A stretch of DNA of 64,000 bases from contig JAIEOV010000018.1 in the NCBI GenBank assembly GCA_019750135.1, positions 124,001 to 188,000 of the forward strand. The letters are read 5' to 3'. The stretch's first letter is position 1; each line of letters begins with the position of its first letter. This document shows positions 7,769 through 15,682 of this stretch, piece by piece. Both the position numbers and the translations under genes were made by a program. The notes under the pieces are model-generated. The model was not told the DNA's origin and did not search any database. It saw only the letters and a program-made list of their open reading frames with translations. Origin of the DNA: Reyranella sp. GTDB lineage: Bacteria > Pseudomonadota > Alphaproteobacteria > Reyranellales > Reyranellaceae.

Positions 7769-10306
7769 TCAGGCTGCGGTGGCGTGCTCGGCCGAAAGCG
7801 ATTCGACAGCCATCCGTGCGAGACGCTGCAACTCACCCGTGTGATGCGCAATATCCTCGTCGGTCGCCGCTTCGACGGCAGTTGCAGCCTCGGCGGCAGT
7901 GGGCGCACCAAACTGGCCGAGCAAACCGGCAAGACGGTGCGCCGCCTTCCGCAGGCTACCGGTATCGCCGGCGGCGACAGCGGAATCGACGTCGAGCAGA
8001 GACTGCCGCGCATCCTGCACGAAGCGACCGACCAGCCGTATGAACGCCTCTTCGCCGACGGATTGCCGCAGTTCGTTGATCGCATCAGCGTCGATCACAC
8101 GATCGTCGGGCTGTGGTGCCGTCGACTGCGGCACGATGCGTTCGAGGAGGGCGGCCAGCGCCGGCAGGCGGATGGGCTTGCTGAGATAAGCGTCCATGCC
8201 GGCGGCAAGGGCCTTCTCCCGGTCGGCCGGCTGGGCAAAGGCGGTAAGCGCCACGATCGGCGTCGTGGCGACCGGTCCCTTGAGCGCGCGAATGCGCTTG
8301 GTCGCCTCGTAGCCGTCCGTCTCAGGCATCTGCACGTCCATCAGGATAACGTCGAAGACGCCGGCGCGCGCTGCGGTCACAGCCTCATCGCCGTCGCCGA
8401 CGATCTGAACGCGATGGCCGAGCTTCTCGAGCATCGCCCGCGCCACGATCTGGTTAGCCGGCGTATCCTCGGCGACCAGCACTCTGAGGCTCCTGGTCGA
8501 CCGACGCGTCTCCTCCACCGGCAGCTCGGCCGGCGCCGCCGTCGACTTGCCGAACGGCAGCTCGAACCAGAAGGTGGAGCCGTGCCCGGGCTCGCTCTGC
8601 ATGCCGATCCGGCCGTCCAGGGCCTCGACGATGCGCTTGCAGATCGCGAGCCCGAGCCCGGTACCACCCTTGCGGCGGGCCAAGCGGACATCGCCCTGCT
8701 CGAACGGACGAAAAAGCTTCTCCTGGATTTCCGGCGCGATCCCGACACCCGTATCCGTGATCGAGAATCGGATGCGTACGCCGGCATCGTCCTGGTCGAC
8801 GATGGCGGCCGACAAGGTGACGGCGCCTCGCTCGGTGTACTTCACTGCGTTGCTGAGGAGGTTGAGCAGGATCTGGTTCAGCCGGTCGGGATCGCCCCAT
8901 ACGACAGATGGTATGTTGCCGGCGAGGGCCATGGCGATCTCCAACCGGTCCGCGCCGGGCAGGCCGCGGGCGATGTCGACGACGCTCTCGGCTACGGCAC
9001 GAAGATCGAAGTCGGCCCTTTCGATGGTCATGCGGCCGGCTTCGATCCGCGACAGGTCGAGAATGTCGTTGATGATCTCGAGTAAATGCCCCGCCGAATC
9101 CTCGATGATTCGCACGTAGCGCCGCTGGGCCGGCTCGAGTCGCGTCTCGGCCAGCAAACTCGACATGCCGATCACGGCGTTCATCGGGGTGCGGATCTCG
9201 TGGCTCATCATCGCCAGGAATTCGGTCTTGGCGTGCATTGCGCCCTCGGCGTCGGCACGGGCGCGCCGCAGGTCGGCCATGGTCGCCTCCTGCCGCGTCA
9301 GCAGGGTGGCGATCCAGGCCGTCAGGCCGATCAGCAGCAACGCGAGCACCGCGGTGCCCGATCCGATGAACCACGCCGTTCCGTACCATAGTTCGAGGAT
9401 CAGGCCCTCGGTCGCTGTGACGTTGACGACAAGCGGATAGTCCTTGAGGGCTCGCGGCGCCACGATGCGCATCTCGCTTGTCCAGCTGTCGGCCAGGCGC
9501 GGGCTGGTCGTGACAACGGCGCCGGCGTCGTTGCCGCGCCCGATGATGTCGCGGAACACGGCCTGCTCCTTGAAGGACGTGCCGATGAGTTGGTCGCGTG
9601 TCGGGTAGCGGGCGAGCAGAATACCGTCCCTGCGGAACAGCGAGATCGCACTGTCTTCGCCGATGTTCACCGCCTTGAAGAAGTCCTGGAAGAACGTGCT
9701 TTCGATGCCGGTCAGCACCAAGCCCAGTGTTTCGCCGGACCGGCTTTTGATCTTGCGGGCCAAGTAGAAGGTCCACGTACCTGTGCCGCGATTCTTGACC
9801 GGTACGCTCAGGAAGACATCGAGCGTTGCGTCGGCCATGTGGGCCTTGACGTAGTCACGGTCAGCGAGGTTGATCTTGGGCGCGGGATAGGAGCGCGTGA
9901 AGTTGACGATGTCGCCATTGCGCGCGACGATGGTGGCAACATCGATCTGGGGCACGCTGCTCGCCTTGTTGCGCAGCATGTCATAGATCTCACGGGTCCC
10001 CATTTCGCGCCGCAGCTCCTCGTCGTTGGCGATGTCAGCGTCTTCGACGCGATCGGTGATGCTCTTCAGCACCAGGTCGGCTGCTTTCATCGTCTGGCTC
10101 GTCGATTCGGCCAGCGTGATCGACATGTTGGAGAGATTGACCTTCCATTCCTCTATCGCGGTTTCGCGCGCCTGCCACAGCATCAGGATCGATCCGGCGG
10201 TCGCGAAAACGATCATCAGCAGTCCGGCCAGGATCACCGACCAGCCGCGGCGGCTCAGCCTGATGCGGGCCGGCAGAGTAGCGGAGGAAGAGGTTGGGTC
10301 GGTCAC
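7769..10306 (-). CDS. Hybrid sensor histidine kinase (dCache-HisKA-HATPase-REC-HPt)
   Basis: An 845-residue membrane kinase. Two membrane helices (about 25-48 and 305-330) flank a periplasmic dCache-like sensor. HisKA carries H369 in MMSHEIRTPMN. The ATPase domain has LNLLSNAVKYTERG, DTGVGIAPE and GGTGLGLAI. The receiver has D657 in ILMDVQMPE. A C-terminal HPt carries H790 in AAHRLAGLLGQFGA. It therefore holds every step of a phosphorelay up to the final regulator, matching the LuxQ-LuxU to LuxO logic on one polypeptide. I choose GTG 10306 (AAAGG seven bases upstream) because the predicted sigma-54 start is at 10333; ATG 10333 or 10543 would begin at or before it. Confidence 0.85.
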   Translation of the reverse strand: MTDPTSSSATLPARIRLSRRGWSVILAGLLMIVFATAGSILMLWQARETAIEEWKVNLSNMSITLAESTSQTMKAADLVLKSITDRVEDADIANDEELRREMGTREIYDMLRNKASSVPQIDVATIVARNGDIVNFTRSYPAPKINLADRDYVKAHMADATLDVFLSVPVKNRGTGTWTFYLARKIKSRSGETLGLVLTGIESTFFQDFFKAVNIGEDSAISLFRRDGILLARYPTRDQLIGTSFKEQAVFRDIIGRGNDAGAVVTTSPRLADSWTSEMRIVAPRALKDYPLVVNVTATEGLILELWYGTAWFIGSGTAVLALLLIGLTAWIATLLTRQEATMADLRRARADAEGAMHAKTEFLAMMSHEIRTPMNAVIGMSSLLAETRLEPAQRRYVRIIEDSAGHLLEIINDILDLSRIEAGRMTIERADFDLRAVAESVVDIARGLPGADRLEIAMALAGNIPSVVWGDPDRLNQILLNLLSNAVKYTERGAVTLSAAIVDQDDAGVRIRFSITDTGVGIAPEIQEKLFRPFEQGDVRLARRKGGTGLGLAICKRIVEALDGRIGMQSEPGHGSTFWFELPFGKSTAAPAELPVEETRRSTRSLRVLVAEDTPANQIVARAMLEKLGHRVQIVGDGDEAVTAARAGVFDVILMDVQMPETDGYEATKRIRALKGPVATTPIVALTAFAQPADREKALAAGMDAYLSKPIRLPALAALLERIVPQSTAPQPDDRVIDADAINELRQSVGEEAFIRLVGRFVQDARQSLLDVDSAVAAGDTGSLRKAAHRLAGLLGQFGAPTAAEAATAVEAATDEDIAHHTGELQRLARMAVESLSAEHATAA

Positions 10307-10343
10307 GACGAGGCCTTTGAACAGCGAGATCATACTCTCGGTC

Positions 10344-10360
10344 TGCAAATCCGACGCCAC
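10344..10360 (-). promoter_or_regulatory. sigma-54 (-24/-12) promoter of the hybrid kinase
   Basis: The minus-strand reading is GTGGCGTCGGATTTGCA: TGGC and TTGC at the correct N7 spacing, with degenerate bases after the -24 core. The predicted start near 10333 gives a 27-nt leader to the GTG at 10306, very like the 25 nt at the cupin gene. Confidence 0.6.
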
Positions 10361-10431
10361 GCGAAAAGGCCCTATATCCGGGTTCGAGATCCTTATTGTG
10401 TCCAGATGTTGGGGCTCACCCCGATAGTGCG

Positions 10432-10485
10432 TTGCAAAATGCAAAGCTTTGATGAGCCTCCTCAGCTGGATGTTGCATTTTGCAA
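10432..10485. promoter_or_regulatory. Two perfect LuxO-type operator palindromes upstream of the kinase
   Basis: Sites at 10432-10444 (TTGCA-AAA-TGCAA) and 10473-10485 (TTGCA-TTT-TGCAA), both exact matches to the Vibrio LuxO operator TTGCA-W3-TGCAA. Centres are 41 bp apart and 105 and 146 bp upstream of the predicted sigma-54 start, the same geometry as the algD pair. Confidence 0.75.
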
Positions 10486-10593
10486 AACGAGCCTGCCGCA
10501 GCCGCCGGCACCACTGCGAGAGCGCTGTTTGGCGGCCCGGCATCCGCTGGCTGATGCCAAGACCCTTTCCTGGCCATGGCGTTCCGGCGTTCC

Positions 10594-10965
10594 CTACCGT
10601 GAACCGATTGCGTTTCGGACGGCCGTGGTAAGCGCTTCGGAATCGAACGGCTTCTGAAGGACAGCTGCACCGTCGGCGTGCTGTGTCATCTTCTCGGCGT
10701 CGCCGCCCGTCATGTAGACGACTTTGACCTGCGTTCGGCGGCTGCGAATCATTTTGGCAATGGACATCCCGTGCGGCGTGCCCGCAGGCATTCCTATGTC
10801 CGTTACGACGACCTCGATCGACGGGTCGCTGCTCACGAGATTGAGCGCCAGCTCAAAGCCGTCGGCCTCTGAAACGGTATAGCCGGCGCGTTTGAGCATG
10901 CGAACGGTCAGCCGGCGAAACTGAGGATCGTCTTCGACAACGAGAACATGTGGCGGCTTGAGCAT
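10594..10965 (-). CDS. Single-domain response regulator (CheY-like)
   Basis: A 123-residue receiver with no output domain. It has acidic residues in VLVVEDDPQ, a phospho-acceptor in VVVTDIGMPAG, the Thr in VVYMTGGDA and the lysine in LQKPFD. It lies 22 bp after the hybrid kinase at 10988-13156 on the same strand, so that kinase is the likely partner and this protein a phosphate shuttle or sink. ATG 10965 has GGGA nine bases upstream; an in-frame ATG at 10998 overlaps the kinase stop but has no ribosome site. Confidence 0.85.
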   Translation of the reverse strand: MLKPPHVLVVEDDPQFRRLTVRMLKRAGYTVSEADGFELALNLVSSDPSIEVVVTDIGMPAGTPHGMSIAKMIRSRRTQVKVVYMTGGDAEKMTQHADGAAVLQKPFDSEALTTAVRNAIGSR

Positions 10966-10987
10966 GGCCAAGTGTCCCTGCCTTGCG

Positions 10988-13156
10988 TCATCGACCATGA
11001 AGGGTATCGTGAAGGATCGCTGCCAAATCGGTGCTGCGATAGGGCTTGCTCAGGATACGCACCGGTGTACCACTCTTCGTGGCGCTGAGCCGGTTGTTGG
11101 CTTCCGAGAAGCCCGATGTCAACACCACCTTTATGCTAGGCCATCGCGCCGCGATGGCCTGTGCCAGAGCGGTTCCGTCGATGCCGCCCGGCATCACGAC
11201 ATCCGAGAATACGAGGTCGACCTTTTCGTGTTCAAGGATGGATAGGGCTTCGACGCCGGTGCCGGCCTCGATGACCCGATAACCAAGATCCAGCAGTTGC
11301 CGCACAGTCACACGGCGCAGCGCCAGATTGTCCTCGACTGCCAGAACGATCTGGCCGGTTGCGCGTGGTGTCGCCGCCCGCATCGTCTGCAAGGCCTCGT
11401 CCTTTTCCGTCGCAGCCCGCGGCAGATAGAGGCGGAATGTGGTGCCCGCGCCCGGTGTGCTGGTTGCATTGATGTGGCCGCCCGACTGGCGCATGAAGCC
11501 GAACACCATGGCAAGACCGAGCCCGGTTCCGCTGCCGCGCGCCTTTGTCGTGAAAAATGGCTCGAAGATTCGAGCCAGCACATGCGGTTCCATGCCGGTC
11601 CCCGCGTCGCTGACCTCGATGAGGGCGTAGTCGCCCGGCGACACGTCCGGATGTTCGGCCGCATAGCTGCCATCGAGTGTCCGATTGGCCGTCGTGATCT
11701 TCAGTTGGCCACCTGATGGCATGGCGTCGCGGGCGTTGGTGGCCAGATTGACCAGCGCGGCCTCGACCTGGGACCGGTCGGCAATGACCGGCCAAAGATC
11801 GTCGGCGCATTCGAGCGAGATTTCGATCTCCTCACCCAGGGTCCGGCGAAGCAGTCGCACGGTGTCGTCGACCACGCCATTCAGCTTGAGGTGGCTGGGC
11901 CGAAGCGCTTGGCGGCGGGCGAAAGCCAACAGCCGTTTTGTGAGTTCCCCGCCCCGCACCGCGGCCTCGAGGGATTCGTCGACCAGTTCGTGAGCCTCGC
12001 TGCCGGCGGGCAGCGACGAACGCGCAATGTCGAGATTGCCCACGATGACCCCCAGGAGATTGTTGAAGTCGTGTGCCATGCCGCCCGTCAGGTTGCCGAT
12101 GGCTTCCATCTTCTGGGCCTGGCGCAGCGTTTGTTCGCTGCGTTTGCGGCTCTGCTCGCTGGCTTTGAGCGCTTCGGCCACCTCATCGGTTTCTGGGAGC
12201 CCGGTAGCCGAGATGCCGGACGGCAGTGACATGCCGGGCATGAGGGCAAGACGCCGCAACAGGGCGATCGGAGTGCTGATTTGGCGTGCCATGATCACGG
12301 CAAGTCCGAGGCTGAACGCCAACATGATGGCGCCCACGGTCAGGATATCCGCAGAGCTGGCAAGGGCTGGCGCCCGCAGCTCGGATTGTGGCACCGCGAC
12401 CACCACAGTCCACCCCAACGTGTCGATGCGGCTGAAGGCCGTAAAGACCGGGATGCCTTCCCGTGAAGGACCTTCGTACGTACCCGTGGCTTCCTTTTGC
12501 ATTTTCTCCAGTAGAGCGTCGCCTGCGCGCCTACCGACATAGAACTCCGGATTCAACGTACGGGCGACACTGACACCCTTGTTATCGAACACCGATACGA
12601 TCCAGCTTTCGGGAATGTGTTCACGGCGAATTGTCTCCGCGAGCACCTCGAGGCGCGGATTCATGGACAAGAACAGATAGGTCTTTCCAGTGTCATCCTT
12701 GACCGGGACGTCGATGGCGATGACGGGCCCGCCTCGAATGCGGCCGATGAACAGGTCGGAAACGGCGGGTCGACCAGTCGCCATCACCTGCTGAATGGAG
12801 CCGAGTTCACGCCGTGCGGGCAATGGCGCATTGGGTGGCAGTGCCAGGGCCATCACCTGCTGGCCGTCTTCGCGCAGCAACAGGATGTTGGCGCCGGGAA
12901 ACTGCTGATCGACAAGCGCCTGGGCTTGCGTTCGAAAGACCTCGACTTCACCGTCGCGCAGTGCGCGTGATCGCGCCAGCACCTGCAACGCCACAATCCG
13001 AGTCTGCATCATCTGCTCGATCGTGAGACCGATGCTGCGCGCGAGCGATGATGTGCGTTGCGTCAGGCGACCGACATCGGTGCGATAGCCGATGTACTCG
13101 GCGATCAGGCTGAAGACGAGCAGCGGAAGGACGCTGGCAATGACGAGCAGCGACAA
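10988..13156 (-). CDS. Hybrid sensor histidine kinase (dCache-HisKA-HATPase-REC)
   Basis: A 722-residue kinase. An N-terminal membrane helix starts almost at residue 1, followed by a periplasmic dCache-like sensor (about 30-265), a second helix (about 270-292) and a short linker. HisKA carries H362 in GGMAHDFNNLL, the ATPase domain has FFTTKARGSGTGLGLAM, and a C-terminal receiver has D652 in VFSDVVMPGG. No HPt is present, so phosphate must pass through a separate protein if it leaves the receiver. The only start in frame is TTG at 13156; a stop lies 19 codons upstream and no ATG or GTG lies between, so the N-terminus is uncertain. It is followed by a receiver gene, probably in one operon. Confidence 0.85.
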   Translation of the reverse strand: MSLLVIASVLPLLVFSLIAEYIGYRTDVGRLTQRTSSLARSIGLTIEQMMQTRIVALQVLARSRALRDGEVEVFRTQAQALVDQQFPGANILLLREDGQQVMALALPPNAPLPARRELGSIQQVMATGRPAVSDLFIGRIRGGPVIAIDVPVKDDTGKTYLFLSMNPRLEVLAETIRREHIPESWIVSVFDNKGVSVARTLNPEFYVGRRAGDALLEKMQKEATGTYEGPSREGIPVFTAFSRIDTLGWTVVVAVPQSELRAPALASSADILTVGAIMLAFSLGLAVIMARQISTPIALLRRLALMPGMSLPSGISATGLPETDEVAEALKASEQSRKRSEQTLRQAQKMEAIGNLTGGMAHDFNNLLGVIVGNLDIARSSLPAGSEAHELVDESLEAAVRGGELTKRLLAFARRQALRPSHLKLNGVVDDTVRLLRRTLGEEIEISLECADDLWPVIADRSQVEAALVNLATNARDAMPSGGQLKITTANRTLDGSYAAEHPDVSPGDYALIEVSDAGTGMEPHVLARIFEPFFTTKARGSGTGLGLAMVFGFMRQSGGHINATSTPGAGTTFRLYLPRAATEKDEALQTMRAATPRATGQIVLAVEDNLALRRVTVRQLLDLGYRVIEAGTGVEALSILEHEKVDLVFSDVVMPGGIDGTALAQAIAARWPSIKVVLTSGFSEANNRLSATKSGTPVRILSKPYRSTDLAAILHDTLHGR

Positions 13157-13699
13157 CCTCTTTCGGAGCGATAGCCTCCGGAACAGTTGTGGCCTTTCAG
13201 CGCCCAGTGTTCCACCCCGTCAACCGACTCAAACTCGTCGGGCATTGCGGCCCTTCACCGTTTGCCCTTATCATCCTGGATGATAGCAGGATTGCGAAAG
13301 AATGCGATTCAGAGTTGTGTGATGGTCGTGGCCCGTTGTGGGTTGTCGGATGAGGGCAAAAATCCTCGATCGGGACACCCTGATCGACGGCCCGCCGGCC
13401 GATTGCAAGAACGCACGATGACGAAGCAGTTGGCGGCGCGTCGGTGAATTGATCAATGTCGGTGGCAACGACACCCGCCGCGTCACTCACTTGAGTCGCG
13501 TCTTTGGCGCTCTCGTGACGTTCGACGTCCCGCAATTCAGATGCTGGCCGGAGTTCCTGGCCGCGACTTCTCTCTTCAAGTCGCCAACGGACCCACACGG
13601 CGGGCCTGTTCATTAGGGCCTCGCTGCGGCAAGCGTGTCATCAAACGCAATGCAACATCAAGATGCAGGACCGCGATCGTCGTTACACAATGTGCGATC
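13157..13699. other. Intergenic stretch of about 540 bases without a supported gene
   Basis: It contains the promoter region of the upstream kinase and the 3' flank of a receiver gene. A minus-strand frame at 13197-13613 is open but looks like no protein I know and has no ribosome site. No terminator, palindrome of note or RNA gene was seen. Confidence 0.4.
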
Positions 13700-14080
13700 T
13701 CAGTCGCTGATATTGCCTGCAATGATCGTAACCAAGCGGCGCAAGGATATCGGCTTGTCGATGATCGTGCAGGGCGGAAGCGCCGGTTGTCTGCGATTGA
13801 GATCGGCCAGGCGTTGCCCGTCGAGATCGCCCGACATTAGGATCCAGCGGCAAGCCGGGCGCCGTGTCGAGAACTCGGCATAGATGGCCATGCCGTCCCC
13901 GTCACCGAGGTTGATATCGCAGAGCACGACATCCGGCTGCAACGGTGCGCTGCTGAGGAATTGCGACGCCTCCTTGCACGAGCCTAACGTTGTCACCTCG
14001 AATCGGCGGCGCTTGAGATATTCACTGATCTCCCGCCTCAGGTCGGCGTCGTCTTCGACAAGGAGAATATGCAACGCCAT
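13700..14080 (-). CDS. Single-domain response regulator
   Basis: A 126-residue receiver domain without output. The acidic pocket is in ILLVEDDADL, the phospho-acceptor in VVLCDINLGDGDG, the Ser in WILMSGDLDG and the lysine in IIDKPIS. ATG 14080 has AGGAA seven bases upstream, so I use it instead of the in-frame ATG at 14110. It lies 109 bp downstream of another stand-alone receiver on the same strand. The partner kinase cannot be told from the sequence; three kinases are within 10 kb. Confidence 0.85.
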   Translation of the reverse strand: MALHILLVEDDADLRREISEYLKRRRFEVTTLGSCKEASQFLSSAPLQPDVVLCDINLGDGDGMAIYAEFSTRRPACRWILMSGDLDGQRLADLNRRQPALPPCTIIDKPISLRRLVTIIAGNISD

Positions 14081-14189
14081 GCATTCGTTCCTGCAGCTGT
14101 CGGTTGCCATTCCAGACCGGTCGCGGGGTGCCGGTCAAGGCGGCCCGCGAAAAGGAGGTATTCGACGACCGGCTGCAGGATGTGAGGGG

Positions 14190-14651
14190 CTACGCCAGCA
14201 GCAGCGCCAGGCCCGTCGGCCGGCGCAACGCTGGACTGCCGGTGCGGGCCGCAAAGCGCACCATGCGGCGGATCGAGCGACGCAGCGACCACGCTTCGAC
14301 CGGCTTGTTCAGGAACTGGTAGATGCCGTGGTGGCCGAGCGTCGCCTCAGACAGGCCATCGATGCGTCCCGACATGATCAGCAAGGCCGTCTCAGGGGAG
14401 AGCCTGCGGATACGCTCCGCGACGGTGACGCCGTCCAGATCGGGCAGGTTGTAGTCGAGTATGGCAATCTTGGGCCTGAGCTCGGCGACGCTATGGATGG
14501 CCTCCGAACCGCTGTATAGCGAACGCACCGAGAGGCCTCCGCGGCGCAAGTAGGAGGCGAGCTCCTCGGCTTGGGTGGGATCATCCTCGACGATCAAAAG
14601 GTCGCACGGCGCCTGTAGGCGCGGCTCCTCGTAGCGGGCTAGTTCGTTCAT
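14190..14651 (-). CDS. Single-domain response regulator
   Basis: A 153-residue receiver with short extensions at both ends. The acidic residues are in LLIVEDDPTQ, the phospho-acceptor in IAILDYNLPDLDG, the Ser in LLIMSGRIDG and the lysine in FLNKPVE. The C-terminal tail of about 25 residues (RSIRRMVRFAARTG...) is basic and has no recognisable DNA-binding fold. It lies 73 bp after the receiver-MarR gene on the same strand and may be co-transcribed with it. Confidence 0.8.
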   Translation of the reverse strand: MNELARYEEPRLQAPCDLLIVEDDPTQAEELASYLRRGGLSVRSLYSGSEAIHSVAELRPKIAILDYNLPDLDGVTVAERIRRLSPETALLIMSGRIDGLSEATLGHHGIYQFLNKPVEAWSLRRSIRRMVRFAARTGSPALRRPTGLALLLA

Positions 14652-14724
14652 GCGCGCAGTATGGCCGCCGTCAGCGCCGCGTCACGGCATATCACTTCCA
14701 CGATGGAGCGATCTCACCGTTAGT

Positions 14725-15546
14725 TCATCCGCCACGTCGCGCAAGATAAGTGTCGAAAAAGTTTTCAACGGCGCGCAGACCCTGCTCAGTCAATTGCACG
14801 ATCATCCGCCGTTTGTCGGCGACGTCTTCCATGCGCCTGATGAGGTCATGGCTCTGCAGCGCCTCCATGCGCCGCAACGCCGTGGTCAAGGGCACTCCTG
14901 AGGCCGCTCCCAGGCTGGTCACCGTGACTTCTGCACCCGCCAGCCGAGCATCATAGAGATCGAGCAGCATCTCCCAGCATGGATCGGAGAACAGTTCCGT
15001 TGGGAAGTGGGCCGCCCGGTCCTTGCGGACGGCCTTGAGTTCGCGCAGGGCGGCACGCTTGCGCTGGATCGGGTCCAATTCGGGCGTTTTTTCGGGGGGC
15101 GGGGGCGTGGCCTCGGCCGCCGTGGCAGCCTGCCGCATCCGGCGTGCGAGTTGAGCCGATTTGACGGCGCGCACCAGGCGCGGTCCATCGACCGGCTTGG
15201 TCAACATGTCGCGAGCTCCCAGCCTGATCGCGGCCACAGCATCGTCGAAGCCGGCATGGCCGCTGACGAAAATGACCTCTGGCCGTTCGCGGTCGGTAAG
15301 CTGACTGAGGCGTACGGAGAATTCCATGCCATCGAGCTCGGGCATCCGCAGGTCGGTGACCACAACCGCTGGCTTGACGCCCTCCGCCAACAGCTCAAGT
15401 GCCTCCCAGCCGTCGCCCGCCGACCGGCACTTGAGCTTGGCCCTGGCGAGGAACTCGATCAGCTCCTCGACGGCCTCTGATTCGTCGTCCACGACCAGGA
15501 CGTCCACGTTAGTTCCATCCTGGAACGATTTGTCCGGCGTCCTCAT
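14725..15546 (-). CDS. Response regulator with MarR-like winged-helix output
   Basis: A 273-residue protein. The N-terminal receiver (about 13-130) has VDDES, the phospho-acceptor in VVVTDLRMPELDG, VIFVSGHAG and LTKPVD. A proline-rich linker (about 145-165) leads to a C-terminal domain with LGAASGVPLTTALRRMEAL and a wing-like DKRRMIVQLTEQGLRAVENF. That is the layout of a MarR-type winged helix-turn-helix. MarR domains fused to receivers are uncommon compared with OmpR, NarL or Fis outputs. It is transcribed divergently from the kinase gene at 15683, its most likely partner, across a 136-bp shared promoter region. Confidence 0.8.
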   Translation of the reverse strand: MRTPDKSFQDGTNVDVLVVDDESEAVEELIEFLARAKLKCRSAGDGWEALELLAEGVKPAVVVTDLRMPELDGMEFSVRLSQLTDRERPEVIFVSGHAGFDDAVAAIRLGARDMLTKPVDGPRLVRAVKSAQLARRMRQAATAAEATPPPPEKTPELDPIQRKRAALRELKAVRKDRAAHFPTELFSDPCWEMLLDLYDARLAGAEVTVTSLGAASGVPLTTALRRMEALQSHDLIRRMEDVADKRRMIVQLTEQGLRAVENFFDTYLARRGG

Positions 15547-15682
15547 CTCGTTTGCTCCGCAATAATGGCGGACCGTTCCGGATCGGATGCGTTAGCCAGC
15601 CTGCTCCCGGCTCAAAAGTGCGCCTTCTGCGGTACATTCGGCAAGAGCCAATGGCCCCGCCAGGGGCGTTGAAAGGGGCGAG

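Noticed and set aside
10307..10543. Extension of the hybrid kinase to an upstream ATG at 10543.
   Set aside because: It would run through both operator palindromes and the sigma-54 promoter. The added residues show no conserved features.
13197..13613. A 138-codon minus-strand frame between a kinase and a receiver gene.
   Set aside because: No ribosome site, no known family, and it lies over the kinase promoter region. Composition is like non-coding frames nearby.
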